A DNA stretch of 64,000 bases from Neovahlkampfia damariscottae (Eukaryota > Heterolobosea > Selenaionea > Neovahlkampfiida > Neovahlkampfiidae), in contig JABLTG010000008.1 of NCBI GenBank assembly GCA_016618085.1, positions 1 through 64,000 on the forward strand. Direction: 5' to 3'. Under the pieces are notes generated by a model. That model had not been told where the DNA came from. It saw nothing but the letters and a program-made list of their open reading frames with translations, and made no database searches. Below are positions 62,986 through 64,000 of this stretch, piece after piece (within the stretch, counting starts at the first letter, position 1; every line of letters starts with the position of its first letter). A program made the translations under genes and the position numbers.

Positions 62986-64000
62986 ATGGAAACATCAGCA
63001 AAAAATATATGTAGGTTTAATGAGCTTCCAAATGAAATTCTTTTTGAAATACTCCTATACTTACAAGGAAATGAAGTTGAAAAAACTAAAATCTTAAACA
63101 AAAAATTTAAAATTTTTCTTACTCATAATGAATACTTTGGAGCAAAGTTTCAAAAATTACTTTTCAAGAAGATTATGAATCTTTATATTATAAAGACTCT
63201 TATGCAACTTTTGTAGACTTGTATTGTAAAAGAAATCAAAAGAGAAATTCAAATTTGGAGATTGTTAGATTTGACCTAAATACAAATGTTTTTTTGTCAA
63301 AAATCAACGAAAAAGAAGAGAAGATAGAAGATGAAATATAGTTGCATTCAAGAGAAGAATCAAAAAATTTGGATCATTTGTCAATTTCACCAAATAATGA
63401 ATTTGTGGCTTTTTCATATTTTGATCAGAAAAATTACTCCAATGAAATGGGCATTTATATAAAATGTTTAAAACCAAAGAATATTAAAAACACTGGCAAA
63501 ATTTTAATCAAAATTCAAACAAATCCAACTGTTCCATTTTACTATTATTGGTCAGAAAGTTCAAACTTTATTTCATGGACTGGATATTGTGTTAACGAAA
63601 ATAATACGATATCAATGGGTTTATGGGTACTTAATATCAGAGATACGCTCTTGAAGCATTTTTTAGAAGCTGTTTCACCTGAAGAAACGATGATCCTTGA
63701 TTACAAAAATCTGGACAAAAAAATCGAGAGTTATTTCAAAAGAAATGATGCTAAATACAATAATGTACTTGAATATTTTGAAGAAAAAAAAGGTTTCATT
63801 GAAATTAAAGAAATCAAACCAATCATAATTGGACGTCCTATTTTTTACTTTTGGAGGAATGAAAAAATATTTTTGCATTTGGGTAGCCAACTATTTTTGA
63901 TTGATTTTCAATATGAAAAGGAGAAAATTCAGAAATTGAATTTTTTGACACACTTCAGCGAGTTCACAACTCCAATATTTTTGAAAAATGAAAACTTGAT
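62986..64000 (+). CDS. F-box protein, partial at window edge, with a frame shift and an in-frame UAG
   Basis: An F-box begins after METSAKN: ICRFNELPNEILFEILLYLQ, then KTKILNKKFKIFL. An earlier in-frame ATG at 62887 is also possible. Just after FQKLLF the frame shifts by one base at a T4 run (63161-63164); the continuation reads QEDYESLYYKDSYATFVDLY, which fits the usual post-F-box helix. That frame then stays open to the window edge apart from one TAG at 63339-63341, through WSESSNFISWTGYCV, a beta-rich region like WD or kelch blades. F-box proteins bring substrates to SCF ubiquitin ligases. It could be a young pseudogene, or a UAG-reading gene with a consensus error. Confidence 0.55.

Overview
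This window is nuclear DNA of an AT-rich, compact, intron-rich unicellular eukaryote that I cannot name. I rebuilt about 35 protein genes, an intact tRNA and a 5S rRNA. Introns are GT-AG and almost all 25-49 nt long; about 100 can be placed, and the exon sums close in frame. Many genes have a CCAAT pentamer (or ATTGG) within about 10-60 nt of the start codon. COX19 and a mitoribosomal protein indicate ordinary mitochondria. Gene order looks random, so neighbours need not cooperate.

Layout. 1-178 is the edge of an IS607-type transposase. 398-25322 holds a duplicated RGS/START protein, a Rab, two large paralogous TIG/IPT multi-membrane proteins, a FIRRM-like protein, a cytochrome b561, an LRR protein built from 84-nt exon units, a UPF0489 protein and an MJ1316-domain protein. 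25453-25703 holds a tRNA with anticodon CUA and a convergent 5S rRNA. 25848-39572 holds an ELAPOR-like receptor, an EF-hand protein, a TM2 protein, mS35, Alba, a GT2 glycosyltransferase, an EF-hand/coiled-coil protein and GFAT. 40186-46193 is a 6.0-kb PIF/Harbinger transposon with 226-bp inverted ends. A related 2.4-kb transposase-less element (43343-45770) that carries two cargo genes is nested inside it. 46306-64000 holds ribulose-phosphate epimerase, a PPR protein, MutY, a RING protein, NOC3, an RRM protein, tRNA isopentenyltransferase, a Qa-like SNARE, COX19, GnT-I, a Vps62-BTB-BACK-TLDc protein, PB1 and SGNH-hydrolase frames, a second Rab and an F-box gene running off the edge.

Most interesting signals. 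(1) A structurally perfect tRNA with anticodon CUA, plus three reading frames in which UAG sits inside otherwise continuous coding sequence, one of them just before a catalytic Asp-His motif. UAG may be read as an amino acid, at least partly. Two of the three genes also carry a homopolymer frameshift, so decay or assembly error is the main rival. (2) Micro-exons of 2, 4, 5, 8, 12 and 14 nt that restore conserved protein motifs. (3) A transposon nested in its relative with captured cargo and tandem-repeat ends. (4) An LRR gene whose introns recur at one codon position every 84 or 168 nt.
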